DNA of 64,000 nucleotides from Pseudarthrobacter polychromogenes (lineage in GTDB: Bacteria; Actinomycetota; Actinomycetes; Actinomycetales; Micrococcaceae). The notes below the pieces were generated by a model. It searched no databases. It saw only the letters and a program-made list of their open reading frames with translations, and was not told where the DNA came from. Of this stretch, positions 49,400-58,080 are shown one piece after another (the stretch's first letter is position 1; each line of letters opens with the position of its first letter). The stretch lies in the NCBI RefSeq assembly GCF_014644495.1, contig NZ_BMKU01000008.1, forward strand, positions 62,001 through 126,000, in the 5' to 3' direction. A program made the translations under genes and the position numbers.

Positions 49400-50776
49400 C
49401 TAGTACGTCAGTGACCGGCAACCCAACTGCGAGTTGTTGGTACTGAAGACAGAAACCGCGACCCCATAGGCGCAAACGGTATATTGGCCTCGGGCTGATA
49501 TAGGCACAGCAGTGACGAAGCCATGGTTTCCAATGGTCTGCAGCGAGCTGTTTACATCTGGGCGACTGCCGCTAGCAGTAAACGGGTAACCTCTTGTGCT
49601 TCCATCTGGATACTTGACATAAACGTGAACTGGAATGGATGAGCCTGGAAACGACGGATCCAACGTCCAGCCCTGTGACACGAGAGAAGCTTGACCGTTG
49701 GAAACCTGCACGGCGGCGCTGTCCAAATGGCCCATTGTGGGTGGTGTGGAGTTGACGGTGATGTCCCTGCAGCCCAAGAGTGTCGGCCCAGTGGAAAGTG
49801 GCGCAGCCCCAAGGGCCTGAGCACATGCCGTGTAGCTGCCGGCGGCGCTGATGCCAATCGAGGCCTGGAAACCATGATCGCCGACTGTTGCCAGCGCAAC
49901 GTTCACGTCCGGCCTCTTTAGGTTTGCGCTGAAAACGGTGCCCGGATTGACACCGCCTGAGCCGTCTTTGGAAACCAAGTAGACACTTACGGATGAACTG
50001 CTGGCAGGCAGAGTGGGATCAAGCGCCCAGCCCGTCAGCTGTAGAGACGCGGCATTAGGAGTTTGTTTCAGGGTGAGGGCATCGTAGCTACCCATGGGTG
50101 GCGGGCTTGGAGCCACCGTAAGGGTCTTGCACGACAGAAGGACATTTGAGTTTTGGCCGATTGCATAAACGCAAGCTTTGTATGTTCCAGCCATTTTTAG
50201 GGGTACTTGGTAGTCAAAACCGTGTGACGAGCCCAGGCCGGTAACTTGATTTACGTCAGGCCTGGAAATATTGGCGGCCATGCGGAATCCCGTTGTGGCT
50301 CCGTCAGGGCCTGTGACGTATGTATCTGCATATGTGCTTGCTGCCGGATTGGCTAGATCAATCGCCCAGCCTTTTAGGTGAAGCGAGACGTTCTGGGCCG
50401 TCCTAACCTGGCCTATGTTGTCGAAAGAACCGATGGGAGCTTCCACCCCAGATGCCGCGATGCTCTTGCAGCCGAGCGCAGTATTGCCGAACGCGCCGAT
50501 GGAGTGGGCACACACCCTGTAGGTCCCCGAAGTAGCGATGCCGATGCTGCCGTCGAATCCGTGGGAGGACCCATAGCCGAACGACTTGTCAACGTCCGGC
50601 CGGTATGCATTCGCCTTCCAGGGGTAACCTGTCGTTCGTCCATCGGGCCCGGTGACATAGATATGTGCTTCGTTCGCCGCCGGCGAGTTAGCCAGATCGA
50701 CAGACCAGCCGCGTACCCGAAGCGAGACATTGCTCCCATCCCGGCTGACCGCAAGATCGTCGAAGTTGCCGACGGG
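49400..50776 (-). repeat. Four tandem ~330-360-bp protein-coding repeats in the GH25 gene
   Basis: Approximate units are 50776-50436, 50435-50107, 50106-49747 and 49746-49400. They are diverged at DNA level, so the duplication is old, unlike the near-identical repeats in the subtilisin gene at 58 kb. Confidence 0.8.
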
Positions 50777-51853
50777 CATCCGGACGCCGGCGAACCGTTG
50801 GAGGGAGGCGTAATCCCCGTTCCAGACATTGGAGTCACCAGCGAAAGGTCCGGTGCTGCTGTACTGCCACATGCTGTAGGTGCTCCAGCTGGCTGTCGGA
50901 ACCGGTCCTGCATTGTTAGTGGGGGAGTTGGGGTAGGCCGCAACCCAAAGTGGGTAGTCACCAAAACCAGCAGGGTTGCCCAGGCACTGGTTCCACCAGC
51001 TCGTGTTGGTGTAGATGACAGGCAACCGGCCCGTCATCGTTTGCATTGTGTTGCCGAAATCCCGCACCCACGACGTGAGCTGGGAGGGGGACATGTTGTA
51101 GCAGGTGTTGCCGAAATAGAAACCGTTGATCGTCCGGCCCTCGTAAGGGTTGAACTCAAAGTCGAGCACTGGCGGCATGGTGTATCCGTCGGAGGACCAA
51201 CCTCCGCCGTTCTGCACGAAGTAGCGTGCCTGGTCCGCCCCTGAAGACCAATTGGGAATGGCGAAGTGGTACGCGCCGCGGATCATCCCAACGTTGCGGG
51301 ATCCCTGATACTGGGAGCTGTAGGAGGGGTTCTTGTAGTAATTACCTTCAGTGGCCTTCACATACGCGAACCGTGAGCCCATGTTCCACTGCTGCTGCCA
51401 ATCCACGGTTGGTTGGTGGCCGCTAACGTCCAGTCCCTGGACGCCGAAAGTTGGCATCCAGGTGCCTTCGCTAGACAGCGACTCCGTACTTAGCCTCTTG
51501 AAGGAATTGGAAGGAGCCGACGCGGTGACGCGAGCGGACCGTTGCCCCATCTCGGCCCCGCCGACGCCAACTGCTTCCGCCATTGACTGCGTAGGCTCGG
51601 CACTAGGCTCAACAGACGGTGCATCCGCGGGGGCTGTTTCTTCGGGGGACGGCGGTGCCGAGGGAACCGTCGGAGAGGGTGCGACAGCAGGCGAGGATTC
51701 ACGCGTCGGTGACGACGTTGTCGGCGTTGGAGCGGGCTCAGCGGCGGACGCGATACCCGCCAAACCTGGGCCGGCCACAAGGGAGGCAGTCAGAAGGGCT
51801 ATCCCGAGGGACTTCATGACGGGGCGACGGGACTGAGACAGGTTCCGCTTCAT
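49400..51853 (-). CDS. Secreted GH25 lysozyme with four C-terminal beta repeats
   Basis: An 817-residue exported protein. It has a signal peptide (1-39, ending AGIASA), a proline/serine/threonine linker (about 40-130), and a GH25 muramidase domain (about 139-355) with GLDVSGHQPTVDW (D142) and the catalytic PPVLDFEFN (D231/E233). Four repeats of about 110 residues follow, each with the pattern GWxxDxx...VYVxxxDG...RPDV...G.HGF and a paired-cysteine end such as VCAHSIG/LGC. Repeats of this kind occur on many secreted actinobacterial proteins. It cleaves peptidoglycan, its own or that of other bacteria. Start ATG at 51851-51853 behind GGAGCC; the ORF extends 63 codons upstream through a structured leader. 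Confidence 0.93.
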   Translation of the reverse strand: MKRNLSQSRRPVMKSLGIALLTASLVAGPGLAGIASAAEPAPTPTTSSPTRESSPAVAPSPTVPSAPPSPEETAPADAPSVEPSAEPTQSMAEAVGVGGAEMGQRSARVTASAPSNSFKRLSTESLSSEGTWMPTFGVQGLDVSGHQPTVDWQQQWNMGSRFAYVKATEGNYYKNPSYSSQYQGSRNVGMIRGAYHFAIPNWSSGADQARYFVQNGGGWSSDGYTMPPVLDFEFNPYEGRTINGFYFGNTCYNMSPSQLTSWVRDFGNTMQTMTGRLPVIYTNTSWWNQCLGNPAGFGDYPLWVAAYPNSPTNNAGPVPTASWSTYSMWQYSSTGPFAGDSNVWNGDYASLQRFAGVRMPVGNFDDLAVSRDGSNVSLRVRGWSVDLANSPAANEAHIYVTGPDGRTTGYPWKANAYRPDVDKSFGYGSSHGFDGSIGIATSGTYRVCAHSIGAFGNTALGCKSIAASGVEAPIGSFDNIGQVRTAQNVSLHLKGWAIDLANPAASTYADTYVTGPDGATTGFRMAANISRPDVNQVTGLGSSHGFDYQVPLKMAGTYKACVYAIGQNSNVLLSCKTLTVAPSPPPMGSYDALTLKQTPNAASLQLTGWALDPTLPASSSSVSVYLVSKDGSGGVNPGTVFSANLKRPDVNVALATVGDHGFQASIGISAAGSYTACAQALGAAPLSTGPTLLGCRDITVNSTPPTMGHLDSAAVQVSNGQASLVSQGWTLDPSFPGSSIPVHVYVKYPDGSTRGYPFTASGSRPDVNSSLQTIGNHGFVTAVPISARGQYTVCAYGVAVSVFSTNNSQLGCRSLTY

Positions 51854-51865
51854 TTTGGCTCCGGA

Positions 51866-51955
51866 AACAATGAGGAGCTCCTGCGAGTCCTCATCTGGGT
51901 TGCTGCTTCGGATGGTTCCCCCAGGAATCAGCCGAACAGGGATTTGACACTTAAC
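51866..51955 (-). promoter_or_regulatory. Structured 5' leader of the GH25 gene
   Basis: Read on the minus strand, the leader can form CTG-TTCGG/CCGAA-G-CAG enclosing TTCC-TGGG-GGAA, then a second hairpin ATGAGGA-CTC-GCAG-GAG-C-TCCTCAT (plus-strand 51870-51894) about 17 nt before the start codon. TATGGT (51962-51967, minus) would start the RNA near 51955. No known riboswitch family was recognised. Confidence 0.4.
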
Positions 51956-52034
51956 GCGCTCACCATAGCACCGTGTTGCTGGTGAAAACAGAGGTGCTCC
52001 TGGTGCATGTGATGATCCTGTGGCAATCCTGCGT

Positions 52035-52055
52035 TTATCCACAGACGATCCTTGT
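52035..52055 (+). promoter_or_regulatory. TTATCCACAGA-N4-CCTTGT element upstream of tadA
   Basis: Second copy of the element found at 16670-16690 (17 of 21 bases identical). It overlaps the upstream edge of the predicted tadA promoter, ending 3 bp before its -35 box. Confidence 0.5.
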
Positions 52056-52058
52056 GAC

Positions 52059-52087
52059 TTGGCAGGCTACTGTCTGGTACCTAGTCT
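52059..52087 (+). promoter_or_regulatory. Promoter of the tad operon (TTGGCA-17-TAGTCT)
   Basis: TTGGCA (52059-52064), a 17-bp spacer and TAGTCT (52082-52087) predict a start near 52094 and a leader of about 47 nt before the tadA ATG. Confidence 0.6.
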
Positions 52088-52140
52088 TTATCCCAGTTGC
52101 ACTGCCTCCGCCGGGGGGCGGCAGTTGTATTGGGGAACAC

Positions 52141-53364
52141 ATGGACGCGCTGGGAATAGTCGAGGATGAAGTCCGCGAGCTTATCCGTCGCCGAGGGCTT
52201 GATCCGCTCCATCAGGCCGGTGAGGTCCGCCGACTGGTGGAGGCGGCGGTAACGGATTATGACGAGCGGGCGCTGATGGGTCCGCTTCCTCCGCTCGGGC
52301 CTTTGGATGCGGCCCGCAAATTCCTCTTCGACGCCGTCGCCGGGTTCGGCGTCCTGCAGCCCCTCCTGGACGATCCAGCCGTTGAAGAGATTTGGCTGAA
52401 CGCTCCCAACGAAATTTTTGTGGCCCGGAACGGTGAGTCCGAGCTGACTTCGCTGAGCCTCAGTGAGCAGCAGGTCCGCGATCTGGTTGAGCGGATGCTG
52501 AAAAGCTCCGGCCGACGGCTGGACATGTCCTCTCCGTTCGTGGACGCTGCCCTTCCCGACGGGTCCAGGCTCCACGTGGTCATCCCGGACGTGACGCGCA
52601 GGCATTGGGCCGTCAATATCCGGAAGTTCGTGGTGAAGGCCAGCCGCCTCGAGCATCTCGTCGACCTGGGCACGCTGACGCCCCAGTCAGCCCGCTTCCT
52701 TGGCGCAGCCGTATCCAGCGGGCTCAACATCCTGGTCTCGGGCGCTACCCAGGCCGGCAAGACCACTATGCTCAACTGCCTGGCGGCCAGCATCGGCAGC
52801 CGGGAGCGTGTCATCACCGTGGAGGAGATTTTCGAGCTTCAGTTTCCCCTGCGCGACGTCGTCGGCCTTCAGTGCCGCCAGCCAAACCTTGAAGGCGAAG
52901 GCGAAATACCGCTGCGCCGCCTCGTCAAGGAAGCGCTCCGGATGCGTCCGGACCGTCTGGTCGTGGGGGAGGTCCGTGAAGCGGAGAGCCTGGATATGCT
53001 CATTGCTTTGAATAGTGGCCTGCCAGGCATGTGCACCGTCCACGCAAATTCAGCGCATGACGCAGTCACCAAGATCTGCACGCTGCCCCTGCTCGCGGGC
53101 GAGAACATCTCGTCAGCCTTTGTCGTTCCCACCGTCGCATCATGCATAGATCTCGTAGTCCACTGCAGCCGGCAGGCCAACGGCCGCAGGGAGGTAACTG
53201 AAATCCTCTCACTGGGCCGACGTGTGGAGAACGGCATCATCGAGTCGTCCCCGGTCTTTGCGGTGGTGGACGGCGCCCTGCAGCCCCGGGCCAACTCGAT
53301 GCCGGCCGCAGAAAAGTTCAGCCGGGCAGGGTACGACGTCGCGGCGCTGCTGGATCAGCGATGA
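52141..53364 (+). CDS. tadA: Tad/Flp pilus assembly ATPase TadA (CpaF)
   Basis: A 407-residue type II/IV secretion ATPase that powers Flp pilus assembly on the inner face of the membrane. An N-terminal helical domain precedes LLDDPAVEEIWLNAPNEIFVA. The P-loop reads SGATQAGKTT (about residue 199-208), VITVEEIFELQF is the Asp/Glu box region, RMRPDRLVVGEVREAESLDML contains Walker B, and GMCTVHANSAHDAVTKI the His box. I used the ATG at 52141, which begins the conserved helix; the ORF extends 56 codons upstream through the promoter. Its stop overlaps tadB (ATGA). The cpaB/cpaE-like genes of the same system are far away at 16.8 kb. Confidence 0.94.
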   Translation: MDALGIVEDEVRELIRRRGLDPLHQAGEVRRLVEAAVTDYDERALMGPLPPLGPLDAARKFLFDAVAGFGVLQPLLDDPAVEEIWLNAPNEIFVARNGESELTSLSLSEQQVRDLVERMLKSSGRRLDMSSPFVDAALPDGSRLHVVIPDVTRRHWAVNIRKFVVKASRLEHLVDLGTLTPQSARFLGAAVSSGLNILVSGATQAGKTTMLNCLAASIGSRERVITVEEIFELQFPLRDVVGLQCRQPNLEGEGEIPLRRLVKEALRMRPDRLVVGEVREAESLDMLIALNSGLPGMCTVHANSAHDAVTKICTLPLLAGENISSAFVVPTVASCIDLVVHCSRQANGRREVTEILSLGRRVENGIIESSPVFAVVDGALQPRANSMPAAEKFSRAGYDVAALLDQR

Positions 53365-54218
53365 CGGCGGCTTTGCTGGGAATTACCACGGGGACGGGCC
53401 TCTTCCTCATCTGGTGGTCCTTTTGGGAGACACCTGTACAAGGGCCCAAGGAACGGAAGGTCAGCCGCCTGGGTGACCTTCTCGCCTCCGCCGGCGTCGA
53501 CAAGGTATCCCCAGGCAGCCTCATCGGCACGTGCGCGGGGCTCGGTCTTTTCGTGGCATTGGTGTTTTACGCCGTCAGCCGATCCTGGCCTATCGCCTGC
53601 TGTTTCGCGCTGTTCGCAGCGTGGCTTCCCATCAGCATCCTGCGCTGGAGGGCAAGAAAGAGAAGCGCATTGTTGCGCCAACTGTGGCCCGACGTCGTTG
53701 ACCACCTCCGCTCTGCGATCCGGGCCGGCCTGCCGCTACCGGAAGCCCTCATCCAGCTCGGGGAAAAGGGTCCTGAAGAGCTCCGGCACGTATTCCGGGA
53801 GTTCGGTGCCGACTACCGCGCCGGGGGCCAGTTCGATGCGTCCCTCAACAAGCTCAAACACCGGCTCGCGGACCCGGTTGCCGACCGCATCGTCGAAGCC
53901 CTCCGCCTGACCCGCGAAGTTGGCGGTTCAGACCTCGGAAAGTTGCTCGGAACGTTGGCTGAGTTCCTCCGCGAGAGCGCCCGCACCCGGAGCGAGCTCG
54001 AGGCGAGGCAGTCCTGGACCGTCAACGCGGCACGCCTTGCGGTTGCTGCCCCATGGATCGTCATGATCCTGCTGGCGACAAGGCCGGAGGCGGTGCAGGC
54101 ATATAACACCGCCGTGGGTGCAGCAGTCCTGCTCGGTGGCCTGGTAGTTTCGCTGCTCTGCTACTCCATCATGCTGAGGATTGGGGCCCTGCCCCAGGAT
54201 GAGCGGGTGCTCAGGTGA
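53361..54218 (+). CDS. tadB: Tad pilus membrane protein TadB
   Basis: A 285-residue membrane protein with a type II secretion F domain. Hydrophobic segments lie near residues 3-20, 58-75, 78-92 and 228-275. The F-domain part includes LLRQLWPDVVDHLRSAIRAGLPLPEALIQLGEKGP and SDLGKLLGTLAEFLRESARTRSELEARQ. TadB and TadC form the membrane platform that couples TadA to pilin assembly. It overlaps tadA and tadC by 4 bp at each end. Confidence 0.92.
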   Translation: MTAALLGITTGTGLFLIWWSFWETPVQGPKERKVSRLGDLLASAGVDKVSPGSLIGTCAGLGLFVALVFYAVSRSWPIACCFALFAAWLPISILRWRARKRSALLRQLWPDVVDHLRSAIRAGLPLPEALIQLGEKGPEELRHVFREFGADYRAGGQFDASLNKLKHRLADPVADRIVEALRLTREVGGSDLGKLLGTLAEFLRESARTRSELEARQSWTVNAARLAVAAPWIVMILLATRPEAVQAYNTAVGAAVLLGGLVVSLLCYSIMLRIGALPQDERVLR

Positions 54219-55156
54219 TCGACGTAGCTCCTGCCGCCGTCGTCTGCGGATTCCTCCTGGGAATCGGTCTGTGGCTCGTCATCTTCAGGTCACCGCTGAT
54301 GCGCGCGACCACCCTGACAGAACGTATTGAGCCGCAGTTGAAGTCCCAGAACCTGGAATCACGGCTCCTGCACCCGGGGGAAGCGAACCCCACGCCTTTC
54401 GGCCCGCTCGGAAGGATTCTGCGCCCGGTGTTCCGTGACGGCATGGCGGCTTTGGGGAGGCTGAACCCGTCGCCGGGGGCTACTGCGCGACGACTGGCGC
54501 AGGCGGGAATCAACAAGACTTCCATTGACTTCCGGGCGGAGCAGCTTTTGTGGGCGGCTGCCGGCTTTGTGGCCGCCCTTGGCATTACCGCGATGGGAGC
54601 CGCCGCTGACAGGTTCAACCCACTGCTCGCCGCTGTCGCCATCCTGGGCAGCGCCGTGGGCGGCTTCATGCTGCGGGACTACTGGCTCGGTGTGCAGGTG
54701 AAGCGGCGTGAATCGAGGATGATGGCGGAATTCCCGAGCCTCGCTGAACTGATGGCACTCGCGGTCAGCGCAGGGGAAAGTGCCACCGGTGCCCTGGACA
54801 GGGTTTGCCGCAGTGCCAAGGGTGAGCTCACCAAGGAGTTCGCAGACATTCTTGCCGAGACCCGGGCGGGAAAGCCTCTGGTGCAGGCACTGCAGGAATT
54901 CTCTGCACGTACGGACCTGGCACCGCTGGTGAGGTTCGTGGACGGCATCATCGTTGCCGTCCAAAGAGGCACCCCGTTGGCAGATGTTCTGCGTGCCCAG
55001 GCCCAAGACGTGCGGGATACAGCGAAACGCGACCTGATGGAAGCTGCCGGCAAGAAAGAAATCGCCATGATGGTGCCGCTTGTTTTTGGCGTGCTCCCGC
55101 TGACCGTGGTGTTCGCCGTCTTCCCGGGCCTCGCGGCCATCAATCTGGGCTTGTGA
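54215..55156 (+). CDS. tadC: Tad pilus membrane protein TadC
   Basis: A 313-residue second platform protein with a type II secretion F domain. Hydrophobic segments are near residues 5-24, 108-125, 130-145 and 285-310. MMAEFPSLAELMALAVSAGESATGALDRV and FVDGIIVAVQRGTPLADVLRAQAQDVRD are the F-domain signatures. Start GTG at 54215 overlaps tadB (GTGA). The pilin-like gene begins 70 bp after its stop. Confidence 0.92.
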   Translation: MIDVAPAAVVCGFLLGIGLWLVIFRSPLMRATTLTERIEPQLKSQNLESRLLHPGEANPTPFGPLGRILRPVFRDGMAALGRLNPSPGATARRLAQAGINKTSIDFRAEQLLWAAAGFVAALGITAMGAAADRFNPLLAAVAILGSAVGGFMLRDYWLGVQVKRRESRMMAEFPSLAELMALAVSAGESATGALDRVCRSAKGELTKEFADILAETRAGKPLVQALQEFSARTDLAPLVRFVDGIIVAVQRGTPLADVLRAQAQDVRDTAKRDLMEAAGKKEIAMMVPLVFGVLPLTVVFAVFPGLAAINLGL

Positions 55157-55226
55157 AGTGAAGACACCACTGGGGGCCGCAAGAATGCAGAACCACCGAA
55201 GAACCGAATCAGGAATAGGACGGGAA

Positions 55227-55475
55227 ATGAAAATGATGGGAAATCGCTGGGCATCCCTGCTCTTTGTCGTGAACGCCGCCCTGGGCACGGCCCTTTGCGC
55301 GGCAGCCCGTCGCGGCGACCATAGTGAAGGCTGCGACCACAAGGAAAGGGGCGACGTGCCTGGCTGGGTCATGATCACCCTGATGTCGGCCGTGCTGGTG
55401 GCGGCGCTGCTGGCCCTTGCCGGACCTGCGCTGGAGGCAATGTTCAACCAGGCGATGGATACGGTGGGAAGCTAA
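55227..55475 (+). CDS. Small Flp-pilin-like protein of the tad operon
   Basis: An 82-residue protein. The N-terminal third is hydrophobic and may be a signal (WASLLFVVNAALGTALCAAARRG). After a charged, cysteine-containing segment, the single long helix GDVPGWVMITLMSAVLVAALLALAGPALEAMF is typical of the small actinobacterial proteins placed between tadC and tadE. It is the best candidate for the major pilin. A clear class III (Flp) processing motif is not evident. I chose the ATG at 55227 after GGACGGGA; in-frame starts exist at 55158 (GTG) and 55185. Confidence 0.7.
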   Translation: MKMMGNRWASLLFVVNAALGTALCAAARRGDHSEGCDHKERGDVPGWVMITLMSAVLVAALLALAGPALEAMFNQAMDTVGS

Positions 55476-55478
55476 GCG

Positions 55479-55904
55479 GTGCCGACGTCCTCCCACCCGT
55501 CATGTCCGGCCCGCGGAGTCCGCGGCCTGGCCGCGACGCGGGAGCAGGGCTCGGCAGTGGTGGATTTTGTCCTGGTGGGTGGACTCCTCACGATGTTCTT
55601 CCTGGCCATCATCCAGCTGACCTTGATCCTGCACGTTCGCAACACGTTGATCGATGCCGCGGCCTCAGGCGCCAGGTACGGCACCCTCGCGGACCGGGAA
55701 GCAGCCGACGCCGAGGAACGGACCCGCAGCCTGATCGGCTCGGCTTTGAGTGCCGGATTTGCCGAACAGGTGAGCACCAGCGAAGTAACTGTTCAAGGCC
55801 TCCGCACCCTGGAAGTGACAGTGCGGGCGCCGCTGCCCGTCATCGGGCTCATCGGCCCCCGTGGCATGCTGGAGGTGAAGGGGCATGCCGCAGTGCAGCC
55901 ATAG
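55479..55904 (+). CDS. TadE-like pseudopilin
   Basis: A 141-residue protein with the TadE motif EQGSAVVDFVLVGGLLTMFFLAIIQLTLILHVRNTLIDAAASGARYG (residues about 22-68), where the charged pair E/D flanks a membrane helix. The C-terminal part is extracytoplasmic. TadE-type minor pilins help pilus assembly. Start GTG at 55479, 3 bp after the pilin-like gene. The next tad gene overlaps its end. Confidence 0.88.
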   Translation: MPTSSHPSCPARGVRGLAATREQGSAVVDFVLVGGLLTMFFLAIIQLTLILHVRNTLIDAAASGARYGTLADREAADAEERTRSLIGSALSAGFAEQVSTSEVTVQGLRTLEVTVRAPLPVIGLIGPRGMLEVKGHAAVQP

Positions 55905-56406
55905 GCTGGGGGCACGACTCCTGAAACGCAGGATGGTCCACGTTCTCTGCCTGCGACCGCTCTCAGCAGCTCTAGGACGGGAAGGCAGGGAAGAGCACGA
56001 GCGGGGGAGCGCCGTTGTCGAGTTCACCTTCCTTGGACTCCTTCTTATGGTGCCGCTGGTGTACTTCGTCATTACCGTGGGGCAAATACAGGGCGGCTCT
56101 TTTGCCGTGGTGGGAGCAGCGGACCAGGCAGCCAAGGTATACGTCGCCCAGCCTGACGAACCGACGGCGCAGGCTGCCGCCGAACAGGCGGTGTCCATCG
56201 CCCTTGCCGACTTCGGGCACCAGCCTGATAAGGCAAGCATCTCAACGACATGCGACCCCGCCGACTGCCAAGCTCCGGGCACCGCGGTGACCATCACGGT
56301 GAGCCTGTCGGTGCCCCTGCCTTTTGTGCCCTTCAACAATGACTTCCGGTTGGCCGCAAGCGAGGTTGAGGCCTCCGCAACGCAACTGGTGGGCAGATTC
56401 AGATGA
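55885..56406 (+). CDS. TadE/TadF-like minor pilin
   Basis: A 173-residue protein. ERGSAVVEFTFLGLLLMVPLVYFVITVGQIQ (residues about 40-70) is the TadE/F membrane motif with its E-x-F step. The extracytoplasmic part has one cysteine pair (TTCDPADCQ). Start ATG at 55885 follows GGAGGTGAAGG and lies inside the previous gene, overlapping it by 20 bp; the 3' end overlaps the next gene by 4 bp. Confidence 0.85.
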   Translation: MPQCSHRLGARLLKRRMVHVLCLRPLSAALGREGREEHERGSAVVEFTFLGLLLMVPLVYFVITVGQIQGGSFAVVGAADQAAKVYVAQPDEPTAQAAAEQAVSIALADFGHQPDKASISTTCDPADCQAPGTAVTITVSLSVPLPFVPFNNDFRLAASEVEASATQLVGRFR

Positions 56407-56849
56407 CCGCCAGGACAAACAACGAAGACGGCCAGATGATGGTGATGATCCTCGGGTACGTGACCTTGGCCCTGCTTGTCACCACTGTTGTTATTGGCAT
56501 TTCCTCTGTGTACTTGGAACACAAACGGCTGCTTTCCCTCGCTGACGGTGCCTCCCTGGCGGCAGCAGACAGCTACACCCTCGGGGACGTGGACACACAG
56601 GGCGGAAGTCCTTCAGCAACACTGAACCCGGCGCGGGTCAGGAACGTCGCGGCGGACTTCGTCTCAAGGAGCCCGGCTGCCCAACGCTTCAGCGGACTCG
56701 CCGTCGCTGGGTCAACTGGCAGCCCCGACGGCTCCACCGCCGTCGTCGTGCTGACAGCTGCTGTCCACCCTCCGGTTGTCAACTTCCTGGTGCCGGACGG
56801 CATAAGGATCGAAGCGACGTCGACGGCGCGCTCGCGCCTGACGCGCTGA
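56403..56849 (+). CDS. TadG-like pilus assembly protein
   Basis: A 148-residue protein. EDGQMMVMILGYVTLALLVTTVVIGISSVYLEHKRLLSLADGASLAAAD (residues about 8-56) is the usual TadG N-terminal membrane motif, with the LADGASLAAAD segment. The rest is a small extracytoplasmic domain; it lacks the VWA domain of longer TadG proteins. It is the last gene of the tad operon; no prepilin peptidase follows. Confidence 0.85.
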   Translation: MTARTNNEDGQMMVMILGYVTLALLVTTVVIGISSVYLEHKRLLSLADGASLAAADSYTLGDVDTQGGSPSATLNPARVRNVAADFVSRSPAAQRFSGLAVAGSTGSPDGSTAVVVLTAAVHPPVVNFLVPDGIRIEATSTARSRLTR

Positions 56850-56941
56850 CCGGACAGGGTGAGGGCTACCTGCGGCCTACACCGGCCGGGCTGGCGCACG
56901 GCAGGGAAACCCGTGCATGCCGAAGCTTGTGCCGGATAGCG

Positions 56942-56947
56942 TAGGCT
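56942..56947 (+). promoter_or_regulatory. TAGGCT -10 box of prfB
   Basis: TAGGCT at 56942-56947 is nine bases before the prfB ATG (56957), which would leave a leader of only two or three bases. No Shine-Dalgarno site precedes the ATG. Confidence 0.45.
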
Positions 56948-56956
56948 TAAACAACC

Positions 56957-58075
56957 ATGGCCAATATTGATTTTTCCGCTGAAATCCGCGCCCTTCGCGC
57001 TACCTACGACTCCATTGAGCGGGTCTCTGATGTAGACGCGCTCAAGGAAGACATCGCCGAACTGAGCGAGCGGGCAGGCGAGCCGGACCTGTGGGACGAC
57101 CCCTCAGCGGCGCAGAAAATCACGTCAAAGCTTTCGCACAAGCAGTCCGAACTCGAGCGCCTCAATAAGCTCGCCTCACGGATCGATGACCTCGAAGTCC
57201 TGGTGGAGCTGGGACAGGATGAGGACGACGCCGACTCGATGGGGGAGGCGGCCGCAGAACTAGAGTCCATCAAAAAGGCCCTGAAGGAACTCGAAGTGGT
57301 CACCCTCCTCTCCGGAGAATATGACGAGCGGGAAGCCGTCGTCTCCATTCGAGCAGGGGCAGGTGGCGTGGACGCTGCCGACTTCGCCGAGATGCTGATG
57401 CGCATGTACCTCCGCTGGGCGGAGCGCCACGGCTACCCCACCACGGTCATGGACACGTCCTACGCCGAAGAAGCCGGCCTGAAGTCCGCAACTTTCGAGG
57501 TAAAGGCGCCCTACGCCTTCGGCACCCTCAGCGTCGAGGCGGGCACCCACCGGCTCGTCAGGATCAGCCCCTTCGACAACCAGGGAAGGCGCCAGACGTC
57601 CTTTGCCGCGGTGGAGGTCATCCCGCTGATCGAGCAGACCGACTCCATCGAAATCCCGGACAACGAGATCCGCGTCGATGTCTTCCGCTCCTCGGGACCC
57701 GGCGGCCAGTCAGTCAACACCACCGACTCTGCCGTCCGCCTCACCCACATCCCCACCGGCACTGTGGTCTCCATGCAGAACGAGAAATCGCAGCTGCAGA
57801 ACCGCGCCGCTGCCATGCGGGTGCTGCAGTCCAGGCTCCTGCTCCTTAAGAAGGAGCAGGAGGACGCCGAAAAGAAGGCGCTGGCCGGCGACGTCAAGGC
57901 GTCCTGGGGTGACCAGATGCGGTCCTACGTCCTCAACCCCTACCAGATGGTGAAGGACCTTCGGACGGAGCACGAGGTAGGTAACACCTCCGCCGTGTTC
58001 GACGGCGAAATTGACGACTTCATCGACGCCGGCATCCGGTGGCGTACGGATAACCGCAACGCCGACAAGTCCTAG
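56957..58075 (+). CDS. prfB: Peptide chain release factor 2
   Basis: A 372-residue release factor. Two markers are diagnostic: the RF2 anticodon-like tripeptide in [18 protein letters not shown] (SPF) and the peptidyl-hydrolysis motif [18 protein letters not shown] (GGQ). It terminates translation at UGA and UAA, not UAG. The frame is continuous through the N-terminus, so the programmed frameshift known in many other bacteria is absent. It precedes ftsE-ftsX in the usual actinobacterial order, here with a subtilisin gene inserted between them on the other strand. Confidence 0.97.
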   Translation: MANIDFSAEIRALRATYDSIERVSDVDALKEDIAELSERAGEPDLWDDPSAAQKITSKLSHKQSELERLNKLASRIDDLEVLVELGQDEDDADSMGEAAAELESIKKALKELEVVTLLSGEYDEREAVVSIRAGAGGVDAADFAEMLMRMYLRWAERHGYPTTVMDTSYAEEAGLKSATFEVKAPYAFGTLSVEAGTHRLVRISPFDNQGRRQTSFAAVEVIPLIEQTDSIEIPDNEIRVDVFRSSGPGGQSVNTTDSAVRLTHIPTGTVVSMQNEKSQLQNRAAAMRVLQSRLLLLKKEQEDAEKKALAGDVKASWGDQMRSYVLNPYQMVKDLRTEHEVGNTSAVFDGEIDDFIDAGIRWRTDNRNADKS

Positions 58076-58080
58076 ATTGC

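Noticed and set aside
48399..49403. 334-codon plus-strand ORF crossing the flippase end and the orphan region
   Set aside because: It begins inside the flippase in another frame, and the product has no recognisable domain and atypical composition.
56957..57060. Programmed frameshift in prfB
   Set aside because: The N-terminal frame is continuous, with no internal TGA and no slippery CTT stretch near codon 25.
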